NCBI RefSeq assembly: GCF_900100495.1
Contig: NZ_FNCT01000003.1
Span: forward strand, 230,295-294,294
Source: Pseudomonas benzenivorans
GTDB taxonomy: Bacteria; Pseudomonadota; Gammaproteobacteria; Pseudomonadales; Pseudomonadaceae
Length of the DNA: 64,000 nt
Reading direction: 5' to 3'
The notes under the pieces are model-generated. The model did not search any database. It was not told where the DNA came from and worked only from the letters and a program-made list of their open reading frames with translations. The number at the start of each line of letters is the position of its first letter. The first letter of the stretch is position 1. Both the position numbers and the translations under genes were made by a program. This document shows, one piece after another, positions 40,732 to 48,486 of this stretch.

Positions 40732-42609
40732 ATGACCCCACACTCGCAATTCACCCTGCTCGGTAAGAAGCGTTTCCTGCCATTCTTCCTCACCCAGCTG
40801 CTCGGCGCCTTCAACGACAACATCTTCAAGCAGTCGCTGATCCTCGCCATCCTCTACAAACTCAGCTCCGGCGCGGACAAGAGCCTGCTGGTCAACCTCT
40901 GCGCGCTGTTGTTCATCCTGCCGTTCTTCCTGTTCTCCGCGCTCGGCGGGCAGTTCGGCGAGAAGTTCGCCAAGGACGCGCTGATCCGCGTGATCAAGTT
41001 TGCCGAGATCCTGATCATGCTCGCCGGCGCCGCCGGGGTGCTGCTCGACAATCTGCCGCTGATGCTCGCCGTGCTGTTCTGCATGGGTACCCAGTCGGCG
41101 CTGTTCGGCCCGGTGAAGTACTCGATCCTGCCGCAGCATCTGCAGGAGGACGAACTGGTCGGCGGCAACGCCCTGGTGGAGATGGGCACCTTCCTGGCCA
41201 TTCTCGCCGGCACCATCGGCGCCGGCATCATGATGGCCAGCAGCGCCTACGCCAGCATCGTCGCCGCTTCGGTGGTCACGGTGGCGGTGCTCGGCTACCT
41301 GGCCAGTCGCGCCATTCCGCGGGCCCATGCGGCGCTGCCGGAGCTGGCGCTGGACTGGAACATCCTGCGCCAGTCCTGGCGGATCATGCGCCTGGGCCTG
41401 GCAGAGCAGCGAATCTCGGTGTCGCGCTCGCTGCTCGGCAACTCCTGGTTCTGGTTCCTCGGCGCGGTGTACCTGACGCAGATCCCGGCCTATGCCAAGG
41501 ACTGGCTGTACGGCGACGAAAGCGTGGTGACGCTGATCCTCACGGTGTTCTCGCTGGGTATCGGCCTGGGCTCGATGCTCTGCGAGCGAATGAGCGGGCA
41601 CAAGGTGGAGATCGGCCTGGTGCCGTTCGGCTCGATCGGCCTGACGCTGTTCGGCGTGCTGCTGTGGTGGCACTCCGGCGGCTTCCCGCAGGCCGCGCAA
41701 GCGCACGACTGGCTGGCGCTGCTGGGCCATGGCCAGGCCTGGTGGGTTCTCGCCTCGATCCTCGGCATCGGCCTGTTCGGCGGCTTCTACATCGTGCCGT
41801 TGTATGCCCTGATCCAGTCGCGTACCGCCGAGCACGAACGGGCGCGGGTGATCGCCGCCAACAACGTCCTCAACGCGCTGTTCATGGTGCTCTCGGCGCT
41901 CGTCTCGATCCTCTTCCTCAGCGTCGCCGAACTGTCGATTCCGCAGCTGTTCCTGGTCATTTCGCTGATGAACGTCGCGGTCAACAGCTACATCTTCAAG
42001 ATCGTCCCCGAGTTCAGCATGCGTTTCCTGATCTGGCTGCTCGGCCATTCGATGTACCGGGTCGAGCACAGGGGCCTGGACGCCATCCCCGAGGAGGGCG
42101 CGGCGGTGCTGGTGTGCAACCACGTGTCCTTCGTCGATGCCCTGCTGATCGGCGGCGCGGTACGCCGGCCGGTGCGTTTCGTCATGTACTACAAGATCTA
42201 CAGGCTGCCGGTGCTCAATTTCATCTTCCGCACCGCCGGTACCGTACCGATCGCAGGGCGCAACGAGGATCTGCTGATCTACGACGCGGCGTTCAAGAAG
42301 ATCGCCGAGTACCTGCGCGCTGGCGAGCTGGTGTGCATCTTCCCGGAGGGCAAGCTGACCGGCGACGGCGAGATCAACGAGTTCAAGAGCGGCATCGAGC
42401 GCATCCTAGCGGAAAACCCGGTGCCGGTGATTCCCATGGCGCTGCAGGGGCTGTGGGGCAGCTTCTTCAGTCGTGACCCGAACAAGGGGCTGTTCAGGCG
42501 CCTGTGGTCGCGGATCCAGCTGGTGGCGGGGGCGCCGCTCAATCCCGAGGTCGCCGACCGCCAGCTGTTGCAGGCACAAGTCGCCGAGCTGCGTGGCGAC
42601 TGGCGCTGA
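40732..42609 (+). CDS. MFS transporter fused to PlsC-type acyltransferase
   Basis: The 625-residue protein starts MTPHSQFTLLGKKRFLPFFL. An ATG 45 bp upstream is possible, but its leader is not membrane-like. Residues 1 to about 420 form a 12-helix MFS domain related to the lysophospholipid transporter LplT (LTQLLGAFNDNIFKQSLILAIL). From about 430 is an acyltransferase with HxxxxD in CNHVSFVDALL (His about 464), GTVPIAGR and FPEGKLTGDGEINEFKSGI. The fusion suggests uptake and re-acylation of lysophospholipids, like LplT plus Aas without the acyl-ACP synthetase. Role inferred. Confidence 0.9.
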   Translation: MTPHSQFTLLGKKRFLPFFLTQLLGAFNDNIFKQSLILAILYKLSSGADKSLLVNLCALLFILPFFLFSALGGQFGEKFAKDALIRVIKFAEILIMLAGAAGVLLDNLPLMLAVLFCMGTQSALFGPVKYSILPQHLQEDELVGGNALVEMGTFLAILAGTIGAGIMMASSAYASIVAASVVTVAVLGYLASRAIPRAHAALPELALDWNILRQSWRIMRLGLAEQRISVSRSLLGNSWFWFLGAVYLTQIPAYAKDWLYGDESVVTLILTVFSLGIGLGSMLCERMSGHKVEIGLVPFGSIGLTLFGVLLWWHSGGFPQAAQAHDWLALLGHGQAWWVLASILGIGLFGGFYIVPLYALIQSRTAEHERARVIAANNVLNALFMVLSALVSILFLSVAELSIPQLFLVISLMNVAVNSYIFKIVPEFSMRFLIWLLGHSMYRVEHRGLDAIPEEGAAVLVCNHVSFVDALLIGGAVRRPVRFVMYYKIYRLPVLNFIFRTAGTVPIAGRNEDLLIYDAAFKKIAEYLRAGELVCIFPEGKLTGDGEINEFKSGIERILAENPVPVIPMALQGLWGSFFSRDPNKGLFRRLWSRIQLVAGAPLNPEVADRQLLQAQVAELRGDWR

Positions 42610-42616
42610 GGCGAGA

Positions 42617-42646
42617 TTGCAGGAGCGAATTAATTCGCTCCTGCAA
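42617..42646. terminator. 30-bp perfect palindrome between convergent genes
   Basis: TTGCAGGAGCGAATT followed by its exact reverse complement, with no loop. It lies 7 bp past the acyltransferase stop and 10 bp past the convergent gdx stop, so a bidirectional transcription stop or REP relic is likely. No long T-tract. Confidence 0.5.
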
Positions 42647-42656
42647 GGCTGGGGGC

Positions 42657-42971
42657 TCAGTGGCTGAGCTTCAAGCCGAGCAGGCCGCAAACGATCAGCG
42701 CCACGCTGGCCAGGCGCAGCAGCGCCATCGACTCGCCGAACAGCAGGATCCCGGCGATGACCGTACCGACGGCGCCGACCCCGGTCCAGATGGCATAGGC
42801 GGTGCCCAGCGGCAGCTCCTTCATGGCCAGGCCGAGCAGGGCCAGGCTGAGGATCATCGCCGCGACGGTGAGCAGGGTGGGCAACGGGCGGGAGAAACCG
42901 TCGGTGTACTTCAGGCCGACGGCCCAGCCGACCTCGAACAGGCCGGCGAACAACAGAATGATCCAGGACAT
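42657..42971 (-). CDS. gdx: Guanidinium exporter Gdx (SugE-type SMR protein)
   Basis: The 104-residue four-helix SMR protein starts [31 protein letters not shown] lies five bases before the ATG. Glu13 in [10 protein letters not shown] is the proton/substrate site, and the GWAVGLK surroundings are of the Gdx subtype rather than the EmrE multidrug type. [20 protein letters not shown] is the conserved third helix. Gdx exports guanidinium in exchange for protons. The leader carries two ACGR-loop hairpins typical of a guanidine-II riboswitch, which strongly supports the substrate. Confidence 0.92.
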   Translation of the reverse strand: MSWIILLFAGLFEVGWAVGLKYTDGFSRPLPTLLTVAAMILSLALLGLAMKELPLGTAYAIWTGVGAVGTVIAGILLFGESMALLRLASVALIVCGLLGLKLSH

Positions 42972-43000
42972 GCTGACCTCCATCGGGAACGGCAAGGGCA

Positions 43001-43048
43001 GGGGCCGTCCCCGGATGGTCACTCATGGAGTGGTGAGGTCGTCCTCAC
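43001..43048 (-). promoter_or_regulatory. Guanidine-II (mini-ykkC) riboswitch upstream of gdx
   Basis: Read in the gdx direction, the leader forms two hairpins with the diagnostic ACGR tetraloop. The first has stem GTGAGG/CCTCAC with loop ACGA (43048-43033). The second has stem GGGG/CCCC with loop ACGG (43012-43001), after a 20-base linker. The gdx Shine-Dalgarno lies about 20 bases further on. Two stem-loops with ACGR loops is the guanidine-II consensus, and this class typically precedes SugE/Gdx genes, turning translation on when guanidinium binds. Confidence 0.88.
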
Positions 43049-43132
43049 GCTGTGCGCTATTTTGCACAGTCCGCGCGCCCGGACAAGCCGCCGCGGACCG
43101 GCGGATGTCCTGAGGCCAGGGCCCGAGGCCGG

Positions 43133-44053
43133 TTAGATACCCTGGGGAATCTCTTCGCCGCCGAGGGCTTCGAACAGCGCTGGGAGGAACTCGACCAGGG
43201 TCAGCATCATCAGGGTGAAGCTGGCATCCAGCTGGCCGAGGTTGTCGTCGCCGCCGTCCTGCTCGGCCTGGTCCTGCAGCAGGTCCTCGAAACGCAGGCG
43301 CTTGACCACCAGCTTGTCGTCGAGCACGAAGGACAGCTTGTCCTGCCAGGCCAGGGACAGCTGGGTGACCTGCTTGCCGGCGGTCATGTGCAGCTGGATC
43401 TCATCGCTGGTCAGGTCCTGGCGCTTGCAGCGCACCACGCCGCCATCCTCGTGGGTGTCGCGCAGTTCGCACTCATCCAGTACGTGGAAGTCGGCGGCGG
43501 CCTTTTGCGTCTTGACCCAGTCGGTCAGGGTGGCGCTCGGCGCGATCTTCACGGTCAGCGGGCGCACCGGCAGCGAACCGATGGCTTCGCGCAGGGTGGA
43601 AAGCAGGTCTTCGGCACGCTTCGGGCTGGAGGCATCGACCAGGATCAGGCCCTGGGCCGGGGCGATGGCGGCGAAAGTCGCCGACTTGCGGATGAAGGCG
43701 CGCGGCAGGAAGGTCTGCACGATGTCGTCCTTGAGCTGGTCGCGCTCCTTCTTGTAGACCTTGCGCATCTGCTCGGCTTCGATCTCGTCGACTTTCTCCT
43801 TCAGCGCTTCGCGCACCACGCTGCCCGGCAGGATGCGTTCTTCCTTGCGCGCGGCGATCAGCAGGAAGCCCTGGCTGTTGTGCACCAGCGGGGCATCGGC
43901 GCCCTTGCCGAACGGGGCGACAAAACCATAGGTGGTCAGTTCCTGGCTGGCGCAGGGCCGGGCCGGTTTGGCGGCCAGTGCGGCTTCGAGTGCCTCGGCA
44001 TCGAACGGGACGTTTTGGGTAAGGCGGTAGACCAGCAGGTTACGAAACCACAT
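43133..44053 (-). CDS. rdgC: Recombination-associated protein RdgC
   Basis: The 306-residue protein (E. coli 303) starts [20 protein letters not shown], the conserved RdgC opening. [31 protein letters not shown] and [16 protein letters not shown] at the C-terminus fit. RdgC forms a DNA-encircling dimer ring that limits RecA activity. A minus-strand copy of the ~110-bp repeat ends 21 bp before its start codon. Confidence 0.95.
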   Translation of the reverse strand: MWFRNLLVYRLTQNVPFDAEALEAALAAKPARPCASQELTTYGFVAPFGKGADAPLVHNSQGFLLIAARKEERILPGSVVREALKEKVDEIEAEQMRKVYKKERDQLKDDIVQTFLPRAFIRKSATFAAIAPAQGLILVDASSPKRAEDLLSTLREAIGSLPVRPLTVKIAPSATLTDWVKTQKAAADFHVLDECELRDTHEDGGVVRCKRQDLTSDEIQLHMTAGKQVTQLSLAWQDKLSFVLDDKLVVKRLRFEDLLQDQAEQDGGDDNLGQLDASFTLMMLTLVEFLPALFEALGGEEIPQGI

Positions 44054-44074
44054 GAGGGGGTGACTCTCCAATGA

Positions 44075-44155
44075 CGTGAAAGTCGCGAGGCGACGCCATC
44101 CTTATGTCCTTCTCCCCTGGGAGAAGGTGGCGCGCAGCGACGGATGAGGGAAGCG
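44075..44155 (-). repeat. Dispersed leader-type repeat, copy 3 (rdgC leader)
   Basis: Read leftward: CCCTCATCCGTCGCTGCGCG, then CCTTCTCCC..GGGAGAAGG, CATAAGGATGGCGTCGC and GCGACTTTCACG. It lies immediately upstream of the rdgC start, in the same orientation relative to the gene as copy 1 relative to purC. Confidence 0.75.
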
Positions 44156-44301
44156 GGTAGGCCGTGAGAGGTTTCTATGGTTTGGCGAGCCTCTCGCGGC
44201 ATACCCGGTTACGCAAAGCGCGCATTATTCTCCCCTCGGCGGCTCAGGCCAACCCTGCGCTAAGCCTTTGGCACGGCGATAAAAATTTTTCCAATCAGGA
44301 C

Positions 44302-44330
44302 TTGCCAAGGTCCGGATGGCTCTCTAGAAT
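44302..44330 (+). promoter_or_regulatory. Sigma-70 promoter of the tRNA-Val/tRNA-Asp pair
   Basis: TTGCCA (44302-44307) and TAGAAT (44325-44330) are separated by 17 bp. A GC-rich discriminator GCGCCCC follows, typical of stringently controlled stable-RNA promoters. Transcription would start near 44337, about 15 bp before tRNA-Val. Confidence 0.75.
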
Positions 44331-44351
44331 GCGCCCCACTTCGAGAGTGAA

Positions 44352-44427
44352 GGGTGATTAGCTCAGCTGGGAGAGCATCTGCCTTACAAGCAGAGGGTCG
44401 GCGGTTCGATCCCGTCATCACCCACCA
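44352..44427 (+). tRNA. tRNA-Val (anticodon TAC)
   Basis: A 76-nt gene with acceptor stem GGGTGAT/ATCACCC, discriminator A and encoded CCA. The D-arm contains GCTCAGCTGGGAGAGC. Anticodon stem CTGCC/.. with loop CTTACAA gives TAC. The T-arm is CGGCGGTTCGATCCCGTC-like. First of two tRNAs in one transcript. Confidence 0.95.
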
Positions 44428-44448
44428 AACTCGCTTTTGGGGTTACGC

Positions 44449-44525
44449 GCAGCGGTAGTTCAGTCGGTTAGAATACCGGCCTGTCACGCCGGGGGTCGCG
44501 GGTTCGAGTCCCGTCCGCTGCGCCA
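44449..44525 (+). tRNA. tRNA-Asp (anticodon GTC)
   Basis: A 77-nt gene with acceptor stem GCAGCGG/CCGCTGC, discriminator G and encoded CCA. The D-arm is TAGTTCAGTCGGTTAGAATA. Anticodon loop CTGTCAC gives GTC. The T-arm is CGGGTTCGAGTCCCG. It follows tRNA-Val by 21 bp. Confidence 0.95.
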
Positions 44526-44711
44526 TTTCCTTCCTCGCTTCACCTCTGCGTCACCTCGCCTGAATTCGCCGCGCTCCTCCTAAAGTCCGTTAAGCACCTG
44601 AACTTATACGCATTTCTTGGTTCGTATCCTGGTAGCCAGTGATCGCGGCGGCCTGCTAAGCTCGCGCCTTCACTCGATTGCCTTTTAGGGCGCACCGAAC
44701 AAGGAATAAGC

Positions 44712-45422
44712 ATGAAACAGCATCGTTTAGCGGCGGCGGTCGCCCTGGTTGGCCTGGTTCTCGCGGGTTGCGATTCGCAGACCAGTGTCGAGCTGGAAAC
44801 GCCGGCGCAAAAAGCCTCCTACGGTATCGGCCTGAACATGGGCAAGAGCCTGGCCCAGGAAGGCATGGACGACCTGGACTCGAAAGCTGTGGCCCAGGGC
44901 ATCGAAGATGCCATCGGCAAGAAAGAGCAGCGCCTGAAGGATGACGAGCTGATCGAAGCCTTCGCCTTCCTGCAGAAGCGCGCCGAGGAGCGCATGGCGG
45001 CGATGAACGAAGAGTCGGTCAAGGCCGGCAAGAAATTCCTCGAGGACAATGGCAAGCGCGAAGGCGTGGTCACCACCGAGTCCGGCTTGCAGTACGAAGT
45101 GCTGAAGAAGGCCGAAGGCGCTCAGCCGAAAGCCACCGACGTGGTGACCGTGCACTATGAAGGCAAGCTGACCGACGGCAGCGTGTTCGACAGCTCGATC
45201 GAGCGCGGCAGCCCGATCGACCTGCCGGTCAACGGCGTGATTCCGGGCTGGGTCGAAGGCCTGCAACTGATGCATGTCGGCGAGAAGTACAAGCTCTACA
45301 TTCCGAGCGAGCTGGCGTACGGCGAGCAGAGCCCGACTCCGGCGATCCCGGCCAACTCGGTGCTGGTGTTCGAGCTGGAACTGCTGAACATCAAGGACGC
45401 TGCCGCCGCCGAGCAGCAGTAA
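44712..45422 (+). CDS. FKBP-type peptidyl-prolyl isomerase lipoprotein (FkpA/Mip-like)
   Basis: The 236-residue protein starts MKQHRLAAAVALVGLVLAGC, so it is a lipoprotein with Cys20. Residues about 30-115 form the helical FKBP N-terminal dimerisation domain (KASYGIGLNMGKSLAQEGMDDLD). The FKBP catalytic domain follows: VVTVHYEGKLTDGSVFDSSIERG, VIPGWVEGLQLMHVGEKYKLYIPSELAYG and NSVLVFELELLNI. It probably works as periplasmic chaperone/isomerase at a membrane. Located next to the tRNA pair, as around PA3262. Confidence 0.92.
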   Translation: MKQHRLAAAVALVGLVLAGCDSQTSVELETPAQKASYGIGLNMGKSLAQEGMDDLDSKAVAQGIEDAIGKKEQRLKDDELIEAFAFLQKRAEERMAAMNEESVKAGKKFLEDNGKREGVVTTESGLQYEVLKKAEGAQPKATDVVTVHYEGKLTDGSVFDSSIERGSPIDLPVNGVIPGWVEGLQLMHVGEKYKLYIPSELAYGEQSPTPAIPANSVLVFELELLNIKDAAAAEQQ

Positions 45423-45443
45423 CAGTCCATGGTTCCAAGCGGC

Positions 45444-45472
45444 GCCCCGTTTCGACGGGGCGTTGTCGTTTC
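45444..45472 (+). terminator. Terminator after the FKBP gene
   Basis: CGCCCCG and CGGGGCG arms with a TTTCGA loop are followed by TTGTCGTTT. 21 bp after the stop. Confidence 0.75.
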
Positions 45473-45789
45473 TGGCGGTCAACCCGCGCACCAGATGGCG
45501 ACCGGCGGGTCCCAAAGGGGCTGGCGAGGAAGCCGGGTGTTACGGTTATGCACATTCCCTTGAGTTCCGGCATTGCCCTGGCGTGGTCTTTCGCAGAAAT
45601 CTTTTGCTATTTTCAAGTTATTGATTTATATGATTTTTATGTGCTGGGTAAAAAATGCCCGATCTGTAGCAAGGCCGCATGGGACGGGCGTTTGGTAAGC
45701 TCATCCAGAATCTGTTCACAAGGTTATCCACAGCTTTAGTGGATAACCCGGGTCGGCCCAGCTAATACGCGGGCTGGGGAGGAGTGGTC
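45473..45789. other. Intergenic region with AT-rich tract and paired DnaA boxes
   Basis: No gene is supported. A strongly AT-rich stretch spans about 45595-45655. At 45724-45732 is a perfect DnaA box TTATCCACA. Six bases on, AGTGGATAA (45738-45746) is the inverse of TTATCCACT, so the two face each other. A near-identical pair occurs at 25327-25349. Confidence 0.5.
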
Positions 45790-46233
45790 ATGGGTGCGCC
45801 GTGGAATTTTGTTCGTTATCTGCCGTTGGCGCAGCGTTTTCTTCGTGGTGGCCGGTTGCCGGCATTGCTGCTGGCGGTGGCGCGCAAGAGTGGCAGGCAG
45901 GGCCGGGGTTTCAGCGGTTTGAAGGAGGATCTGCGTCTATTGCAGAACCTCTGCCTGGCCTGGTGGCGGGGCGAATACCGGGCCATCGGTTCCCAGGCAT
46001 TACTGGCGGTGGTCGCCGCCTTGCTGTATTTCCTCACGCCGCTGGATGCGCTACCGGATTGGTTGCCCGGGCTGGGGTTGGTCGACGATCTGGCCGTGTT
46101 GGCCTGGGTGCTGAGCGCCTGGAGCGAGGAACTCGCGGCCTTTCGCGCCTGGCGAGAGGCGCAGGCACCGGAGGTGCTGGCAGTGATCGAACGTTTGCCG
46201 GAGGCGGAGTCGCTGGCGCTGGACCAGCCGTAA
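45790..46233 (+). CDS. YkvA/DUF1232 family membrane protein
   Basis: The 147-residue protein starts MGAPWNFVRYLPLAQRFLRG with GGGGAGGAG upstream. The DUF1232 core is LLAVVAALLYFLTPLDALPDWLPGLGLVDDLAVLAWVLSAW (about 77-117): a hydrophobic helix with the PLDALPD-like motif and a second helix. Family function is unknown. C-terminal residues are charged. Convergent with the SBP gene. Confidence 0.82.
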   Translation: MGAPWNFVRYLPLAQRFLRGGRLPALLLAVARKSGRQGRGFSGLKEDLRLLQNLCLAWWRGEYRAIGSQALLAVVAALLYFLTPLDALPDWLPGLGLVDDLAVLAWVLSAWSEELAAFRAWREAQAPEVLAVIERLPEAESLALDQP

Positions 46234-46250
46234 CCCTGAAGTTGGCCTGC

Positions 46251-46988
46251 TCAAGGCGCGCCATCGAGCATCCGCGCGATCTCGCCCGTGTCGCGCAGTT
46301 CCAGCAGCAGGCTATCCAGGCGTTCGGCGCTGACCGGCAGCTGCGGGCCGTACAGGCAATGCAGGTCGTAGCGCTGCACCACCCAGGAGCTGAAGCGCAC
46401 CGGCAGTTCGGGGCGCCGCGCCAGCTTGTGGGTCAGGGGGCGGCGCATGTCGATCAGCGCATCGATGCGCTGCTTGCTTAGCATGGTTAGCCCGGTGTCG
46501 AGGTCGCGGACGTTGCGGCGAGTCACCAACCGGCGGGCGAAGGCCTCCATCAGGGGCACGCTGTAGACATAGCCGAGTTGGGTGCCGAGTACTGCGCCGT
46601 AGAGATCCTCCAGGCTGTCGATGGGGGCGTGTTGGTTGTGCAGCAGGAGCACGTCTTCCTCTTGGTAGAGCGCCGGCGACCAGTGATAGCGGTGCGGTTC
46701 GGCCACCCACTCCGGGTTGGCGTTGCAGATCAGGTGAATGCGCCCCTGCTGAATGAACGTCTCCAGGCGCTTGTTCGGGGTTTCGATGAAGCGCGGTGCA
46801 AGCCCCAGGCGCTGGCTGACGCGGGTGCCAAGCCGGTGCGTGAAGCCGCCGCGCAACTGCTGTTCCTTCACCTCGACGTAGGGCATGCCGTCGGCGCTGG
46901 AGAACCCCCAGCGCAATTCCTCGGCACTGCTCAAGGCGCTCAAGCAGCTCAGCGAGACGATCAGTAGTGCACGCAATAAACACCCCAC
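46251..46988 (-). CDS. Periplasmic solute-binding-protein family (SBP_bac_3-like)
   Basis: The 245-residue protein has a signal peptide (LRALLIVSLSCLSALSSA, about residues 5-22) and an SBP_bac_3-type body. That body includes LRWGFSSADGMPYVEVKEQQLRGGFTHRLG, then YHWSPALYQEEDVLLL, LYGAVLGTQLGYVY and SKQRIDALIDMRRPL. There is no ABC-transporter permease or ATPase next to it. Stand-alone members of this family in Pseudomonas often act as sensors or orphan receptors. Ligand unknown. Confidence 0.8.
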   Translation of the reverse strand: MGCLLRALLIVSLSCLSALSSAEELRWGFSSADGMPYVEVKEQQLRGGFTHRLGTRVSQRLGLAPRFIETPNKRLETFIQQGRIHLICNANPEWVAEPHRYHWSPALYQEEDVLLLHNQHAPIDSLEDLYGAVLGTQLGYVYSVPLMEAFARRLVTRRNVRDLDTGLTMLSKQRIDALIDMRRPLTHKLARRPELPVRFSSWVVQRYDLHCLYGPQLPVSAERLDSLLLELRDTGEIARMLDGAP

Positions 46989-47111
46989 AAGCCGTGGCGC
47001 AGTAGCGCCAGGCAGTATAGATCACGCCCTTCGCGGCAGCGGGCTGTTAAGATAGCGCCCCGCAAGGAAGGTGCTGAAGCTGTCGGCACTGCTTCCCATG
47101 GAGAGTCGAAG

Positions 47112-47432
47112 ATGAATGTGCAAGTGATCAAGCGTGACGGCGAGCCCGAGTATGCGGTGCTGCCATGGGCGGATTACCAGGCGTTGTTGCAGGCCGTTGG
47201 TCGCACTGCGCAAGGGGAGGGTACGGTGGCTGCCGGCGCCATGCCGGCTTTTCAGCAACTGAGACGTCTGCGTGAGGAGAAGGGCTTGTCAGTGGAGGAG
47301 TTGGCACGTTCGGTGGGGATCAGCCCGCATTATCTCGGCCTGATCGAAAGCGCCGAGCGCCAGCCGGATGCGGCTATCCAGCGCGCCCTGGCTTGGGCGC
47401 TCGGCGTGGCGGGTTGGGAGTCGGCGAGTTGA
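47112..47432 (+). CDS. Xre-family HTH regulator
   Basis: The 106-residue protein starts MNVQVIKRDGEPEYAVLPWADYQALLQA, an N-terminal beta-strand pair like the Phd/YefM antitoxin fold. The HTH_3 domain follows (FQQLRRLREEKGLSVEELARSVGISPHYLGLIESAERQP, about 50-88). This mixed build suggests an antitoxin-like regulator, but no recognisable toxin gene is adjacent. The next gene overlaps it by four bases. Confidence 0.82.
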   Translation: MNVQVIKRDGEPEYAVLPWADYQALLQAVGRTAQGEGTVAAGAMPAFQQLRRLREEKGLSVEELARSVGISPHYLGLIESAERQPDAAIQRALAWALGVAGWESAS

Positions 47433-47794
47433 GCGTGCGCATCAGCCGCCAGCACTGGCAAGCACTGATCTGCGAACTGGAAGATGCCCGCCGTCAGCGG
47501 CATCTGGTGACCTACCGTGCGCTGGTCGAGCGCCTGGCGCTGCCGACCCCGGCGATGCAGACCCTTACCGCTGCGCTGGAGTACCTGGCCGCCCTGGATG
47601 CGCGCGCCGAACGGCCGCTGCGCAGCGCCTTGGTGATCAGCCAGGGGGCCAGCCGTTTGCCGCGTACCGGGTTCTTCGATTGCGCAACCCGCCTTGGCCG
47701 CTTCAATGGCGCCTCGGACGGTATCGCGGCGGCGTCCTGGCATGCCGCCGAAGTGGTGCGGGTATTCGAGTTCAGCTATCCAGAGGAAGCCTAG
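47429..47794 (+). CDS. Hypothetical protein, 121 aa, TTG start
   Basis: I start it at TTG 47429, which overlaps the stop of the Xre gene as TTGA and has GGGAG nine bases upstream. GTG at 47435 is an alternative. Sequence: RISRQHWQALICELEDARRQ, HLVTYRALVERLALPTPAMQTLTAALEYLAAL, then SALVISQGASRLPRTGFFDCA and a C-terminal VRVFEFSYPEE. The helical N-terminal half could be a winged helix. I do not recognise it. It is translationally coupled to both neighbours: Xre upstream and Sel1 directly at its stop. Confidence 0.7.
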   Translation: MSVRISRQHWQALICELEDARRQRHLVTYRALVERLALPTPAMQTLTAALEYLAALDARAERPLRSALVISQGASRLPRTGFFDCATRLGRFNGASDGIAAASWHAAEVVRVFEFSYPEEA

Positions 47795-48262
47795 ATGCTC
47801 TGGCGTTTGCGCGCCCGCCTCGGCTATGCCCTGGCCAGGCAGCTGTTCCACTGGTCGTGGTGGGTCAAGCAGCCACGCGGTTGGCGCTGGCTGGAGGGGC
47901 AGTTCGCGCGCATGGCCAACTTGGGCGACGTCGCCGCGCAGAGTTTCTACGGACATATCCTGTTGTTTCGCGGCCAGGGCCTCGGCGCCCGCGAGGAGGC
48001 CATCCGCCTGCTGCGCCTGGCCGCCATCGGCGGCGACGGCAAGGCCGCCTATCAGTTGGGCGTACTGGGCCTGGCGGGCGATAGCAGGCAAGCGGCGGAC
48101 GCTGTACAGGCGGTGCGCTGGTGGTCGATGGCGGCTGCGGCCGGGCACCCCCTGGCGGCCCAGCGTCTGGCCAACCTGTACCGCGACGGCGCCGCCGGGT
48201 TGCCGGTGGATGCCGAGTTGTCCGCGCGCTATGCCGCTCGGGCACGTGAGCTGGGGCTTTAG
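47795..48262 (+). CDS. Sel1-repeat protein
   Basis: The 155-residue protein starts at the base after the upstream stop codon (MLWRLRARLGYALARQLFHW). Sel1-like units: LGDVAAQSFYGHILLFRGQGLGAREEAIRLLRLAAIGGDGKAAYQLGVLGLAG, then AVRWWSMAAAAGHPLAAQRLANLYRDGAAGL. The amphipathic N-terminal helix suggests membrane association. Third gene of the Xre-unknown-Sel1 unit. A MITE-like repeat begins directly after its stop. Confidence 0.8.
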   Translation: MLWRLRARLGYALARQLFHWSWWVKQPRGWRWLEGQFARMANLGDVAAQSFYGHILLFRGQGLGAREEAIRLLRLAAIGGDGKAAYQLGVLGLAGDSRQAADAVQAVRWWSMAAAAGHPLAAQRLANLYRDGAAGLPVDAELSARYAARARELGL

Positions 48263-48433
48263 CAGGCCGTTGAAAAACTACCTGCGTTGGCAATACTGCG
48301 TTAAAAACGGCCTCGCGTGCGAGCCCAGTCAAAATGCTCATTTACAGCACGTAAACTCCGCTTTTTCAGCCGTTTTTGCGGGGCCGCCATCGGTATTGTC
48401 TTGCCTGCCTCGCCTACGTTTTTCAACGGCCTG
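48263..48433. repeat. MITE-like element with 16-bp terminal inverted repeats, copy 2
   Basis: CAGGCCGTTGAAAAAC at 48263-48278 and its exact reverse complement at 48418-48433 enclose a 171-bp imperfect palindrome. ACTACCTGCGTT and TCATTTACAGC..GTAAACTC are shared with 23852-24064. It starts directly after the Sel1 gene's TAG stop. Confidence 0.8.
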
Positions 48434-48486
48434 TTAACGGTTTCCGTATGGGTAGGAGCGCCGTCCCCGCCCTACGAAGGAAACGA

